In this document: in pieces, positions 16,761 to 25,429 of the stretch
Numbering within the stretch: position 1 is the first letter of the stretch
Layout: the number at the start of each line of letters is the position of its first letter
Notes under the pieces: model-generated
Told to the model about the DNA's origin: nothing
Database searches by the model: none
What the model saw: the letters and a program-made list of their open reading frames with translations, nothing else
NCBI GenBank assembly: GCA_029262005.1
Contig: JAJDAG010000045.1
Coordinates: forward strand, 1 to 36,872
Length of the DNA: 36,872 nt
Direction of reading: 5' to 3'
DNA from: Candidatus Zhuqueibacterota bacterium
GTDB lineage: Bacteria > Zhuqueibacterota > Zhuqueibacteria > Oceanimicrobiales > Oceanimicrobiaceae
Position numbers and translations under genes: made by a program

Positions 16761-19700
16761 TTAGAATCTCTGCACCCTTGACACTTTCGAAATTACAGCA
16801 ATCTTGACTACTTTTTGCTCACCCAGTTCACCAGCCTCAATATGCGCAATGTATACGCCTGATGCAACCTTAAGACCGGATTCGTTCAACAAGTCCCAGC
16901 GCATGAACGGTGAGTCATCACTCTTCACAATTGTCCTGACCAGTTTACCAGAGATCGTGTAAATACGAACTTTGGCCTGGCTAGGCATATGAGAGAAAGT
17001 AACAAACTGATCCTCTTCAAATGTTGGGCCTTCAAGTGAGTTATTGGCGAAATACGGATTTGGAAAAACATTAACAGAGGCGAAATTACTCTTCTGGGCG
17101 TTCAGACCAGACAAAGCCGGATCCGAGGCCGTGCTGAAGGCAAACGTGTCATTAACACCATTCGCTTTGTTGGTCACGATCTTGAAAATCGTGCCTTCTT
17201 CCGGCAGAGGTGCAGCAACGTTAGCCGGGTACGTAGGATCAGTAGTTTCGCCACCATTCCAGCTCACCAGTGACATTCTCATGAAACCGGGAACCGAATT
17301 CCAGGGTGCACCCGGGAATTTGAAAGCCCAGAGTGTCTCATCGCTGGCACCGGCCGGATCGGCTTCGTGCGCAGCTACCAGGGCATCATATCCTGCCTGG
17401 CCTGGTGTGGTATCCAGTGGCTCAACCCAGTAAAGAGCATCTAACCAGGGATCATTCGTGCCACCGGAGGCGGCGTGATCCGCACCATCTCTTACCAGGT
17501 TATAGGCGTCATCATCATCATAATCGAGAACCCAGCAGAACAGCCGGTAATCGTCACTCGGATCGCTGGTTGGGCCAACATTCCACAACTCAAAAGGTAC
17601 ATTTTGTACCACGGCGTTGGTTGACCAGTTGAAGAAAGCTTTACCGCCGGCCGCTGTGAACCTGATTTCATAATCATTCGGAATCAGGTGGGAAATACCC
17701 TGGTCTGATTCACCGAGTCCACCTGTGTACTGGGTCGTGCGGGCAAAGAACCTGCCGTAAGAACCATTAGTGTTGTCGTTTACTTCGACAAACCACATCG
17801 AGCCATTGGTTTGCTGGTTACCAATATCAGTTCTGCCGAGGCCAGGGAAACCTTGATAATCAGCAGCAGCACCAACAGGTGAAGCCAGGACGCCACTTGC
17901 ATTGGCCGTAACCTGGAAGTCTTTGAAATCAAAGGCAGGGCCAACAACCTTAACCATAATACCATCTACAACCGGGTAGCTAAAGCCACCGGCCTGATTG
18001 GGTTGAGCATCCAGAACAACAGCATTTGTTGTTGTATTGGTCAGTCTCCACTTTGTAGCGCCATCAGTTGTGTCAACAAAGAAAGAGACCATGTAATTGT
18101 CACCTGTAACTTCAGTCGGATCGACAATATCCCAGGTAACTGAGCCATCGCTGGGGCCCGAATCATGAGTCGTTGAGTTACCGAGCGAAACAAACGCGTT
18201 TTCGGTAAAACCAGGAGTGAGATCCATAAAATTTAAACCATCGGTGAAAGCATTTTGAAGAATCTGACTTGGGACGGTTGCGACCCAGTCATTATCAATC
18301 ACCGTGTTCTCATTCTTTACGATACCGTTCCGGTCTACGCCATAACCGATGACGCCAAAATAGTAAACCGTACCCAGCTTAAATGCCTCACCCGTGAAAG
18401 CATCGCGGGTCAAGCGCACATTAACATGCGCACCGGCATCATTGTCAAAAGCACTGGCTTCCAGGTTATCTTCGGCGGAAAACAGAAGAACCCGACCTTG
18501 ACCGTCAACATCGGCATACAGATCACCAAGATCGTTATTGAGGTCAAAACGACCAATAACTTTGGAATTCTGAATTCCATCCACTTCATCAGAAGTCGAT
18601 TTTGAACGAAATTGCTTGACGATAAAGCCTTCAAACTGCTGATCTGCACCCGCTTTCAGTTGCCTGTCGTTTACCGCTTCGGCCGCGTCCCAAAGGATGT
18701 CGACGACAAAATCGCCACCTTCATCTTTAGTTACTCTGCCACGCAACTGAACAGCCGGTGGAGGACCAGCAATATCGAAGTTTTGATCATAGATGGTTTG
18801 TGCAAGAATGTCCACTTCCTTGGCCACAGTCACGCTGTTAAGCGGACCATCGCCCTGGCCAACAACAAAGCCGGTTACGATATCCTGAACGTCACCCGGC
18901 TCCATTCTGAAAGCGCCGGTGTTGAGCAACATACGTTGATCGTCGCCACCACTTTGCAACCAACCAGTTTGAGACTCAGGATCACCCGAATACCAGAAAT
19001 TGGGATCGTCTGAAGCGCTGCCGCCTGTACCTCTTTCGGTCGGCTCAAAAACTTCACCCTGTTGGGTTAAGCCAGTCATGTAAAACCTGGCTTCTTCCTG
19101 CGTATCCGGATCGCCCAAACTCGGATCGCCTTGCTTATACTGGGTAAATGAACTCATACCGAGAACTCTGTGATCGAGAACAGTCTCAACACCCAGGTTA
19201 GGCCCACGAACCAGCTGAGCAGTGTCACCCGGTGATGCCACCAGAGGACCCTGAAAAAAGTCTACCAGAAAGACCGGTGGCGCATCGCCATAAGCACCAT
19301 CTGAACCTTCATTATACGTAAAACCTGCACTGAGTTCAACATCACAACCGATCAAGTCATCGGTGTACTCGCCCAGATCCGGATCATGCCAGGAGGAAAA
19401 GTACATGTCTTCAATTGTATCAGTGCCTTTATTAACCAGGCGGAAACGGATAAAAGCGATATTACCCAAAGCGCCACCTCTGGCAAAAGCCCATGCTGTA
19501 ACCTGAACTTCCATACCGACGATTTTGGCGCCAGGCCATGCACGGTTACCAACTGCAACGCCATCATTCAAGGTAAACCACAACATTTGGTCACCCAACA
19601 AATCAGGCTTATCAACCGCAGGATCGTATGAACCATTGTCGTCGGTGTCAACAAAGTCAGCGCCGGCAGCAACTGCATTGGCCCAATCTGCATAGGCATC

Positions 19701-20138
19701 GGAACCGGCAGCATCTTGAGATGAAACAACATAAATCTTGTTGTTCGCATCACCCCGATCCGTGCCAAAGGAACCTTCAATATAGTCCTGCACACGAGAA
19801 GCGGATGCCACCCCTGATGCCCAGAGTTCACCACCGATCATACCACTGACAAAGAAACCACTTGAAAAGATAAAATGGATATCAGAACCAGCAGGAAACT
19901 CGGCATAAGAACCATGCAACGGGCCTGCAATGCCGTCACCAACATCAGAAATTATACCATTATTCCCGAAAGGAATACTGAGATTATTAACCTGCAAATA
20001 TTTCACATCTCCAATCACATTGGAGCCTGTGAATTTCCCCAAACTCCGACCTGCATCTTCCCTGCCGACAACGACCAATGTCACCGCGACAAGACTGACC
20101 AGGATCAGGAGAAAAACAAGGCTATTTCTTTTAAACAT
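16761..20138 (-). CDS. large T9SS-exported surface protein, 1125 residues
   Basis: Signal peptide: MFKRNSLVFLLILVSLVAVT. GGAGAAAG stands before the ATG. It is a paralog of the 862-residue cargo across the first ~680 residues (KYLQVNNLSIPFGNNG, EFPAGSD, GELWAS, WANAVAAGAD, WYSGDP, LLNTGAFRMEPGD). It contains an Asp-rich loop DTDDNGSYDPAVD that resembles a Ca-binding turn. After GIMVKVVGP it has an extra region of about 250 residues (FQVTANASG ... FAFSTASDPA) that the short paralog lacks. The C-terminus is a T9SS type-A sorting domain: NVFPNPYFANNSLE, KVRIYTISGKLVRT, RWDLLNESGLKVASGVYIAH, then the basic end ISKVSRVQRF. It lies between the receptor (43 bases upstream) and PorV-like gene (91 bases downstream), likely one operon. 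Its function is unknown; abundance at the surface is plausible but not shown. Confidence 0.88.
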   Translation of the reverse strand: MFKRNSLVFLLILVSLVAVTLVVVGREDAGRSLGKFTGSNVIGDVKYLQVNNLSIPFGNNGIISDVGDGIAGPLHGSYAEFPAGSDIHFIFSSGFFVSGMIGGELWASGVASASRVQDYIEGSFGTDRGDANNKIYVVSSQDAAGSDAYADWANAVAAGADFVDTDDNGSYDPAVDKPDLLGDQMLWFTLNDGVAVGNRAWPGAKIVGMEVQVTAWAFARGGALGNIAFIRFRLVNKGTDTIEDMYFSSWHDPDLGEYTDDLIGCDVELSAGFTYNEGSDGAYGDAPPVFLVDFFQGPLVASPGDTAQLVRGPNLGVETVLDHRVLGMSSFTQYKQGDPSLGDPDTQEEARFYMTGLTQQGEVFEPTERGTGGSASDDPNFWYSGDPESQTGWLQSGGDDQRMLLNTGAFRMEPGDVQDIVTGFVVGQGDGPLNSVTVAKEVDILAQTIYDQNFDIAGPPPAVQLRGRVTKDEGGDFVVDILWDAAEAVNDRQLKAGADQQFEGFIVKQFRSKSTSDEVDGIQNSKVIGRFDLNNDLGDLYADVDGQGRVLLFSAEDNLEASAFDNDAGAHVNVRLTRDAFTGEAFKLGTVYYFGVIGYGVDRNGIVKNENTVIDNDWVATVPSQILQNAFTDGLNFMDLTPGFTENAFVSLGNSTTHDSGPSDGSVTWDIVDPTEVTGDNYMVSFFVDTTDGATKWRLTNTTTNAVVLDAQPNQAGGFSYPVVDGIMVKVVGPAFDFKDFQVTANASGVLASPVGAAADYQGFPGLGRTDIGNQQTNGSMWFVEVNDNTNGSYGRFFARTTQYTGGLGESDQGISHLIPNDYEIRFTAAGGKAFFNWSTNAVVQNVPFELWNVGPTSDPSDDYRLFCWVLDYDDDDAYNLVRDGADHAASGGTNDPWLDALYWVEPLDTTPGQAGYDALVAAHEADPAGASDETLWAFKFPGAPWNSVPGFMRMSLVSWNGGETTDPTYPANVAAPLPEEGTIFKIVTNKANGVNDTFAFSTASDPALSGLNAQKSNFASVNVFPNPYFANNSLEGPTFEEDQFVTFSHMPSQAKVRIYTISGKLVRTIVKSDDSPFMRWDLLNESGLKVASGVYIAHIEAGELGEQKVVKIAVISKVSRVQRF

Positions 20139-20180
20139 ACTCTTTCTCCAATTAAATTAAAAACCAGAACTGGCTCTACT

Positions 20181-23027
20181 TTATCTGTAGTTGAGCCTCA
20201 GACCAAGTCTGATTTGACGAGGAATACCAAAACGCGTCGGATTCTGTTCGAATGCTGTGTAATCTGAAATGAAAGCGGCAGAACCTGTGGGTGAACCGTC
20301 AATAGCATTTTGGCCGGCAGGCGTATTGAGAAAACCTGTTGTTTCTTCATCGCCGGTAGAGCGGAATACAGTGTTAACATTTCTCTGGTCGGTTAAGTTA
20401 ATGACCTCCAAATACGGCTGAATGCGCCATGCACCGGCATTCATTATCTTCTCAACCTTCAAGTCAAGCCTAAACTGGCTTGGACCATTGGCAGAGTTAA
20501 TATAGCCTCTGGTATCACCAAAGTTGGTGGTTGAAGCCAACACGTCCTGGCTCTCAAGCGGCGTGTAGGGCCGACCGGAGTGATACGTTAACAGTAAGTT
20601 CGCACCTGTGCGTTGCAATATACCGCCAACGCCTTGTGGAATACGAAGGTCCAGATTACCGGAAAGCGTATGGCGTTGATCAAAATTCAAAGGCGCAATT
20701 GCTTTGGGTGTGTCGCCATCGTCATTACGGAAAGCCGCGACAAAACTTGAACTTTGCGAAGAACCGGTGCCTTCGGCCAAACTAAAAGTATAATCGAAAG
20801 AAGCAGCAATATTGTGTGTACGACGCAAGTCAAACTTAAAGGCAAAACCGCGAACAGTACCAAAATCGGTATTGGTCGGCGTCATGTAGATTTCCTGTTG
20901 AATGCCCCGGTTAAATTTAACTTGAGCGATGTTTACCAGACCTTTAACGTCTTTGTAAAACGCGGTAAAATCGATAGCCACGTTGGCGCCAATGGTCTTG
21001 CGCACACCTGCTTCGTACTGAATTGTTTCCTCACTCTCCAAATCACCAACCTGCATGGTGAAATTATTATCACTTATGAGGCGATTAAAACGATTTCTTG
21101 ACCAGTAAAGATCGATCAAGCGCGGTCTCTGAATGAATTTTCCGTACTGAGCATGGAAAATTGTATTGTCACTAACAGGAAAACCAATACCGATACGTGG
21201 CACCAAATCATATTCAGCTTCAGTAGCCTCAAAATCCGCATCATCAAAAATTTGGTCATCTCCAAACGCAAATGGATTGACCCGATCTCTGAGTTTTTCG
21301 CCCTTAGCATCGAAGTAGTCAAACCTCAATCCAAGATTCAACACCAGATCGCCTAACTCAACTTTATCCTGAACATAAAGATAAGCCTCTTTTGGTTTGC
21401 GGGCCGTATCATTGTCTTGTTTACCGTCAGCCGTGTAACCATAGAAATTATTACTGACACTTTGTTGCGTATAACGGTCAAAGGTGTCTGTATCATTAAC
21501 TACGCCATCATTATTAAAATCACGCTCATCATTAGGCGTATCAAGATCATCCCGTATACCAACTGCCAGGCGAGCAGGTGCAATATCATAATAATTGATA
21601 CGGTTTTGATTGAATCCTGCACCGAACTCAAACAAGTGCTTGTTCCATTGGGTGGTCAAATCCAGGTGCAGGCCATTGGTCAAAATCTTGTACTCTTCAT
21701 ACCCATTGCTAACGCGACCATTCTCGAAGAAAATACCGGTGCTGTCTTCCGGAGCACGAGAACCCTGACTAACGCCCAACTCGCGCATACGAACATTTTG
21801 AGTCGTATCGCCATAAGCCTCAAGATTGTCAAAGTGAACGCCATCGCCTTCAGCATAATTGATCAGACGTGACGTTGCACGCACATTCCAGAATGTGCTG
21901 GGGCTGAAGTTGTGCGTAAGCCGTGCACTGTACGAAAAATTGTCATCCTCTATGCGAGTATTGTGTTCAGCGTTGTTTTTGGCATAGGAGTGAATGTAGC
22001 CTCGCGCGTTACGCTGAGAACCTGTACCAGTTAATTGCATCCGGAAATCGCCCATGGCATGCGAGGTCTTTGCCGACCAGCGCCACAGATCTTCGTCATT
22101 TTCCGGTAAAATATCTGAATCAATACCTGCTGAAGGAATCTTCAGACCGAGAGAATGTGGATTACCTTCTTCGAAATCATTTCTTTCAACAGTAGCAAAG
22201 AAAGTGTGATTTGCATTTCCCGGCAATATCGGGCCGGCCAAATTAAAACTGTAAATATTGTAGCCGTAATTGTCAGTCAACTCACTGGTAATACCTTCTG
22301 TGCCAAATGAGTAATTTGAACGACCTGACTTTGTGGTAATGTTTATCACACCACTCTGAGCCTGTCCATACTTGGCTTCAAAACCACCAACCTGCATGGA
22401 AACCTGCTCAATTGCGTCGTTACTAACTTGGCCGGAGTTGGTGCCATAAAGTACGTCATTCTGCAAAACGCCATCAACATAGTAGGCCGTTTCATTGCCG
22501 CGACCACCACGAATGTTGACAGTAGCATTATCACCAACACCGCCGCTACCCTCATTAACAACAACACCAGCCTGAATAGAAACAGCGCTGGTTGCACCAC
22601 GAATAGGCAACTGGTTGATCTGATCTGCATCAACGACACGAATTGTGTTGGTTGCATTTTTCTCAAATACCTTTTTCTCTGCAATCACAACCAACTCTTC
22701 AACAAACAGGGCTTCTGAAGACAATTCAAAATCAATCTCTTCAGTCAAGCCTGCAACTGCACGTACATCTTTTACAGTCAGCTTGTTGTAACCAATAAAA
22801 TTGGCTTGCAAGTCGTGCCTGCCAGGAGGCACACCCAAAATATAAAACTCACCATTAACGTTGGTGGCAGCACCGAGCGTCGTTCCCACCAAAACTACGT
22901 TTGCACCGGGTAAAGGATCGCCTGTCTCCTTATCGATCACTTTCCCTGCAATCTTTCCTGTGGCCTGAGCGAACAACATCGCAGGAACCAACAGAGCGAT
23001 TGCTACCAGAAAAAACCTTTTAGTCAT
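20181..23027 (-). CDS. TonB-dependent-receptor-like outer-membrane protein with carboxypeptidase-regulatory-like N-terminus
   Basis: 948 residues. Signal peptide 1-20 (LLVPAMLFAQ). Residues of about 24-105 form a CarboxypepD_reg-like beta domain (KIAGKVIDKETGDPLPGANV, GEFYILGVPPGRHDLQ), the extension found on SusC-like and T9SS-associated receptors. The plug is at about 120-235 (VDADQINQLPIRG, NIRGGRGNETAYYVDGV, GVINITTKSG). The remainder is a 22-strand-type barrel ending RQIRLGLRLNYR with a terminal aromatic-Arg. No TonB box is obvious. GGAGGT precedes the ATG at four bases. It is the first gene of the receptor-cargo-PorV unit. By analogy it either imports a ligand bound by the surface cargo protein or is a structural partner of it; no SusD gene is present. 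Confidence 0.88.
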   Translation of the reverse strand: MTKRFFLVAIALLVPAMLFAQATGKIAGKVIDKETGDPLPGANVVLVGTTLGAATNVNGEFYILGVPPGRHDLQANFIGYNKLTVKDVRAVAGLTEEIDFELSSEALFVEELVVIAEKKVFEKNATNTIRVVDADQINQLPIRGATSAVSIQAGVVVNEGSGGVGDNATVNIRGGRGNETAYYVDGVLQNDVLYGTNSGQVSNDAIEQVSMQVGGFEAKYGQAQSGVINITTKSGRSNYSFGTEGITSELTDNYGYNIYSFNLAGPILPGNANHTFFATVERNDFEEGNPHSLGLKIPSAGIDSDILPENDEDLWRWSAKTSHAMGDFRMQLTGTGSQRNARGYIHSYAKNNAEHNTRIEDDNFSYSARLTHNFSPSTFWNVRATSRLINYAEGDGVHFDNLEAYGDTTQNVRMRELGVSQGSRAPEDSTGIFFENGRVSNGYEEYKILTNGLHLDLTTQWNKHLFEFGAGFNQNRINYYDIAPARLAVGIRDDLDTPNDERDFNNDGVVNDTDTFDRYTQQSVSNNFYGYTADGKQDNDTARKPKEAYLYVQDKVELGDLVLNLGLRFDYFDAKGEKLRDRVNPFAFGDDQIFDDADFEATEAEYDLVPRIGIGFPVSDNTIFHAQYGKFIQRPRLIDLYWSRNRFNRLISDNNFTMQVGDLESEETIQYEAGVRKTIGANVAIDFTAFYKDVKGLVNIAQVKFNRGIQQEIYMTPTNTDFGTVRGFAFKFDLRRTHNIAASFDYTFSLAEGTGSSQSSSFVAAFRNDDGDTPKAIAPLNFDQRHTLSGNLDLRIPQGVGGILQRTGANLLLTYHSGRPYTPLESQDVLASTTNFGDTRGYINSANGPSQFRLDLKVEKIMNAGAWRIQPYLEVINLTDQRNVNTVFRSTGDEETTGFLNTPAGQNAIDGSPTGSAAFISDYTAFEQNPTRFGIPRQIRLGLRLNYR

Positions 23028-23029
23028 AA

Positions 23030-23104
23030 CTACCTCCAGATTAAATAATAATGTAACTTAACACAGGGTAACACTCCCTCCAAGGAACCTCCCTCACCTC
23101 CTTT
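23030..23104 (-). promoter_or_regulatory. leader of the receptor mRNA with stacked ribosome-binding sequences and a possible 17-codon leader peptide
   Basis: On the minus strand AAAGGAGGTGA (23094-23104), a near-perfect anti-anti-SD match, is followed by GGGAGG and a TTG start at 23083. This opens LEGVLPCVKLHYYLIWR and a TAG stop at 23030-23032, two bases before the receptor ATG and overlapping its own ribosome site. This could allow translational coupling. The strong ribosome site has no other use visible. The spacing to TTG is longer than usual, so the peptide is speculative. Confidence 0.22.
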
Positions 23105-23406
23105 CATTAATTGGGAGTAGATAGTTTGAATTTAACAACAAATGTCTTGAGTTAGTGTAAGGCTCCCGGCCAATTGCAAACAGTATGCCAGTCAACCGTT
23201 ACAAGAAGGAGCACAATTTACACTTCGCATATATTCTTAATATTTAGACACTTATAAAAAGTCAGCCCAAAAGCTTGTTGGACAAAAAATGCGTTAACTT
23301 GTGCAAAAAATTTCACATGCCCACTGACGCGATTTTGCATAGACACGCAATTCTCAAGGCAATCTTTCGGGGCAACCATTTGAGCGGTTGGGCACTCAAT
23401 ATAGTT

Positions 23407-23482
23407 GCTTTGGTTTTTCTCTGCGGTTTATAATCTGCTTTATTCATGAATTTTGCCATAGAGACACAGAGCACACTGAGAA
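23407..23482. repeat. two dispersed CGCAGAGA/CACAGAG sequences, head to head
   Basis: 23407-23423 is the exact inverse of the 17-base word at 13108-13124. 23455-23482 reads GCCATAGAGACACAGAGCAC in the opposite orientation. The pair lies in non-coding DNA 300 bases before the DUF3179 gene. Confidence 0.55.
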
Positions 23483-23784
23483 TACAAAACTTACAACAAC
23501 TGCTCTCACTAAAGATAGTTTTTAAGAGCAAGTGGCGATTACATATCCTGACACTTGATTGATACAATTGCCCACACACAATTCAACATGGAGCACCACC
23601 GGTTTGCCATACTTTCCGCAACAAAACAGAGCATTTGGCCCAATGGCTTCTCTGGAATAAACGACCACCGTGTTCATGTTGAAACTAAAAAGCGAAAGGA
23701 TGACACCTCCGTCAATAACAGTTCGCGACAAGAATCGCATAGAACAAAAAACTATAAGCTCTTAAGTTAAAGGTCGTTACCATC

Positions 23785-25179
23785 ATGAATTCTATCCTGA
23801 TTAGACTCACCCCCATGCTCTTGATACTCGTTTCAGCACTGCACTTAAATGGCCAAACCACACTCGATTGCACTGTTCAGGACGATAAGATTGCTCGTGG
23901 ATGTTTCTCAGGCAGAGATTGCATCCCTGCACTTACCAACCCAAAGCTCCTGCAGGCAGATGAGGCTGCTTACCTTAATGACAGCGACCTCGTTCTCGGT
24001 GTTTATAAAAACGGTATTGCCAGAGCTTATCCGCACCCGATTCTTTGGTGGCACGAAATTGTTAACGACACTTTAGCCGGCGAAAAATTTCTAATTAGTC
24101 TCTGCCCACTCACCAGCACCGGGCTTTTGTTTGATGCCACCTTAGATGGTCAGGAGCATGACTTTGGTGTGTCGGGTTTACTTTATAACAACAACCTTAT
24201 TATGTATGACCGCGTTTCCGGAGAAACACTTTTTCCACAAATCTGTTTTATCGGGAAAAGAGGTCCCCTGGCCGGCGAACAACTCAAGCTGCTGCCTATT
24301 GTGGAATCAACCTGGGCAGCCTGGAAAGCGCTTCACCCCAATACCACTGTCTTGTCTGATGATACGGGTGTAAGCAGAAATTATTCTCGCTATCCATACG
24401 GAGATTATCGCGTAAACAACGATTTCTTACTTTTCCCACTAACACGAGATGATCGGCGTCTCCCGAGAAAGGACATTGTTCTTGGCGTGATTCTTAACGA
24501 TATTGAGCGTGCCTATCCTTTCAAAGCCATGGGAGAGTACGCCGTCTTTAACGATGAAATCGGTGGAACCAAAATTGGCATCGTTTATAGCAAGGAAGCC
24601 CAAATAGCGGTTCCATTTTTTAGAACAATCAACGGCCAGGACACCCAGTTCACCTTTCATGAAGCCATTGAAAAAAACAGCCTGGTTCTTTTTAGAGATA
24701 CCCAAACAGGCTCCATTTGGGATATGAGCGGAAAAGCGGTTTCCGGCGCCATGGCCGGCACTGGAGTCAGGTTGGAACAGGTTCCCGCCTACAACTCAAT
24801 GTGGTTTGCCTGGGGCGCCTTCTGGGATAAGCCTGAAATAGCGGATGTCGCATCCCTGCTCACGTCGGTACAAGACGAATCCCCCGCGAATATCCCCGAG
24901 GCTTTCGTACTACAGCAAAATTACCCGAACCCTTTTAACCCGACAACCGAAATACAATACAGTCTGAGCCAACCAGGCAACGTGACCCTGAAAATTTACG
25001 ACGTCCGGGGCAACGAAGTGGCGACCCTCATAAACAATGAAGCGCAGCAACCTGGAACAAATACAATTACATGGCATGGCACGGATAACTTCGGCACAGG
25101 GGTTTCTTCTGGAGTATATTTCTACCGGCTGAGTTCGGGTAGATTGTCAATTTCCCGAAAAATGCTTCTGGTTCGCTAA
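23785..25179 (+). CDS. DUF3179 protein with a T9SS sorting domain
   Basis: 464 residues, with a signal peptide (MLLILVSALHLNGQ). Two DUF3179 units lie in tandem. Unit 1 spans about 69-190, with AYPHPILWWHEIVND, Cys107 in ISLCPLTSTG and MYDRVSGETLFP. Unit 2 spans about 231-350, with AYPFKAMGEYAVFND, Ser269 in place of Cys, LFRDTQTGSIWDMSG. The first unit keeps the P, H-E and Cys that mark the family; the second has lost H and Cys. Residues 373-464 are a T9SS type-A sorting domain (FVLQQNYPNPFNPTTEIQYS ... GVSSGVYFYRL ... KMLLVR), so the protein is exported to the surface. AAAGGT precedes the ATG. DUF3179 has no known activity. The gene is 250 bases upstream of a beta-barrel gene, repeating the pairing seen at 2209-3859. 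Confidence 0.9.
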   Translation: MNSILIRLTPMLLILVSALHLNGQTTLDCTVQDDKIARGCFSGRDCIPALTNPKLLQADEAAYLNDSDLVLGVYKNGIARAYPHPILWWHEIVNDTLAGEKFLISLCPLTSTGLLFDATLDGQEHDFGVSGLLYNNNLIMYDRVSGETLFPQICFIGKRGPLAGEQLKLLPIVESTWAAWKALHPNTTVLSDDTGVSRNYSRYPYGDYRVNNDFLLFPLTRDDRRLPRKDIVLGVILNDIERAYPFKAMGEYAVFNDEIGGTKIGIVYSKEAQIAVPFFRTINGQDTQFTFHEAIEKNSLVLFRDTQTGSIWDMSGKAVSGAMAGTGVRLEQVPAYNSMWFAWGAFWDKPEIADVASLLTSVQDESPANIPEAFVLQQNYPNPFNPTTEIQYSLSQPGNVTLKIYDVRGNEVATLINNEAQQPGTNTITWHGTDNFGTGVSSGVYFYRLSSGRLSISRKMLLVR

Positions 25180-25222
25180 ATCGAAGACACAAATGTTGAA
25201 CAGCCAAAAACGAACGACGATT

Positions 25223-25376
25223 CAACCACAGAGGCAGGGAGTTATGGAATTTGTTTAACTTCTGCTTACCTTTTGTCTTATCAGGCAAAGGCCGGATTTT
25301 TTGCTAAATTGCTGAAATCAGTAGGAAACTTGAGTACGTTAAAACAGCCTTTGCGCTCTCCGTGCCGCCGTGGCAT
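25223..25376. repeat. inverted pair of CCACAGAGG-type sequences
   Basis: CAACCACAGAGGCAGGGA (25223-25240) and the roughly inverse TGCGCTCTCCGTGCCGCCGTGG (about 25351-25372) bracket some 110 bases between the DUF3179 and barrel genes. They resemble ends of a small mobile or transcribed repeat, but no target duplication is evident. Confidence 0.4.
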
Positions 25377-25429
25377 GTTTGCTATACCGGAATAGTTACC
25401 TTTAATCAACCTGCAGCGAAACAAACTTT

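Larger units (their letters stand above)
23028..23784. other. intergenic region between divergent receptor and DUF3179 genes
   Basis: 757 bases without a credible gene. It holds the receptor leader (23030-23104), an inverted copy of the 17-base dispersed sequence at 23407-23423, and a CATAGAGACACAGAG-type copy at 23455-23482. A 72-codon minus-strand frame at 23522-23740 has no ribosome site and no recognisable domain. Promoters for both flanking genes must be here but I could not fix them. Confidence 0.5.

Noticed and set aside
23522-23740. 72-codon minus-strand frame in the receptor/DUF3179 gap
   Set aside because: No ribosome site and no family resemblance; isolated from neighbouring transcription units.
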